The notes beneath the pieces were generated by a model that worked only from the letters and a program-made list of their open reading frames with translations, had not been told where the DNA came from and did no database searches. The position numbers were made by a program, and so were the translations under genes. Source: Alphaproteobacteria bacterium (GTDB taxonomy: Bacteria; Pseudomonadota; Alphaproteobacteria; SMXP01). Taken from it: 5,013 nt of DNA. Shown piece by piece: positions 4,978 through 5,013 of the stretch (its first letter is position 1; each line of letters opens with the position of its first letter). Location of the stretch: the NCBI GenBank assembly GCA_021774995.1, contig JAJFIM010000492.1, positions 1 through 5,013 of the forward strand, read 5' to 3'.

Positions 4978-5013
4978 CCTCGGAAAATAGCCCTTATGAA
5001 TCAGTTGTTGAGA

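Overview
The window reads as ordinary chromosomal DNA from an alphaproteobacterium of roughly balanced GC content. Two genes point there: a clear homologue of NDUFS4, the supernumerary complex I subunit shared by mitochondria and Alphaproteobacteria, and an Atm1-type half ABC transporter, the bacterial relative of mitochondrial Atm1/ABCB7. A two-domain cold-shock protein of the kind common in that class agrees with this. No genus can be named from the sequence.

Every supported gene lies on the minus strand, so transcription runs from the right edge to the left. In that order they are: a double cold-shock-domain protein (4429-4977, its 5' end possibly just beyond the window); a DUF192 lipoprotein (3869-4357); tRNA-Pro(UGG) (3735-3811) with a well-placed TTGACA box; the NDUFS4-like subunit (3394-3699), starting 35 nt after the tRNA; a 195-nt gap with no gene; a GT2 polyprenyl-phosphate glycosyltransferase (2377-3198) coupled by an ATGA overlap to a GtrA-like membrane protein (1877-2380); tRNA-Arg(UCU) (1724-1800); a possible 23-codon aromatic-rich small ORF (1634-1705); an unrecognised two-helix membrane protein with a basic tail (1250-1630); and the N-terminal 366 codons of the Atm1-type exporter (1-1099), which runs off the left edge.

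Only GT2 plus GtrA-like forms an evident functional pair: one enzyme charges a lipid carrier with a sugar, and the membrane partner probably helps move or present the lipid-linked sugar. The rest is a mixture of housekeeping genes: RNA chaperone, complex I assembly, tRNAs and a glutathione-conjugate/Fe-S-related exporter. I found no mobile element, CRISPR array, phage gene, toxin-antitoxin pair or defence system, and no convincing undescribed system. The points most worth a second look are the small in-frame ORF ahead of the membrane protein, the tRNA-Pro/NDUFS4 arrangement, the orphan GT2/GtrA pair, and a possible substitution in the glutathione pocket of the Atm1 homologue.
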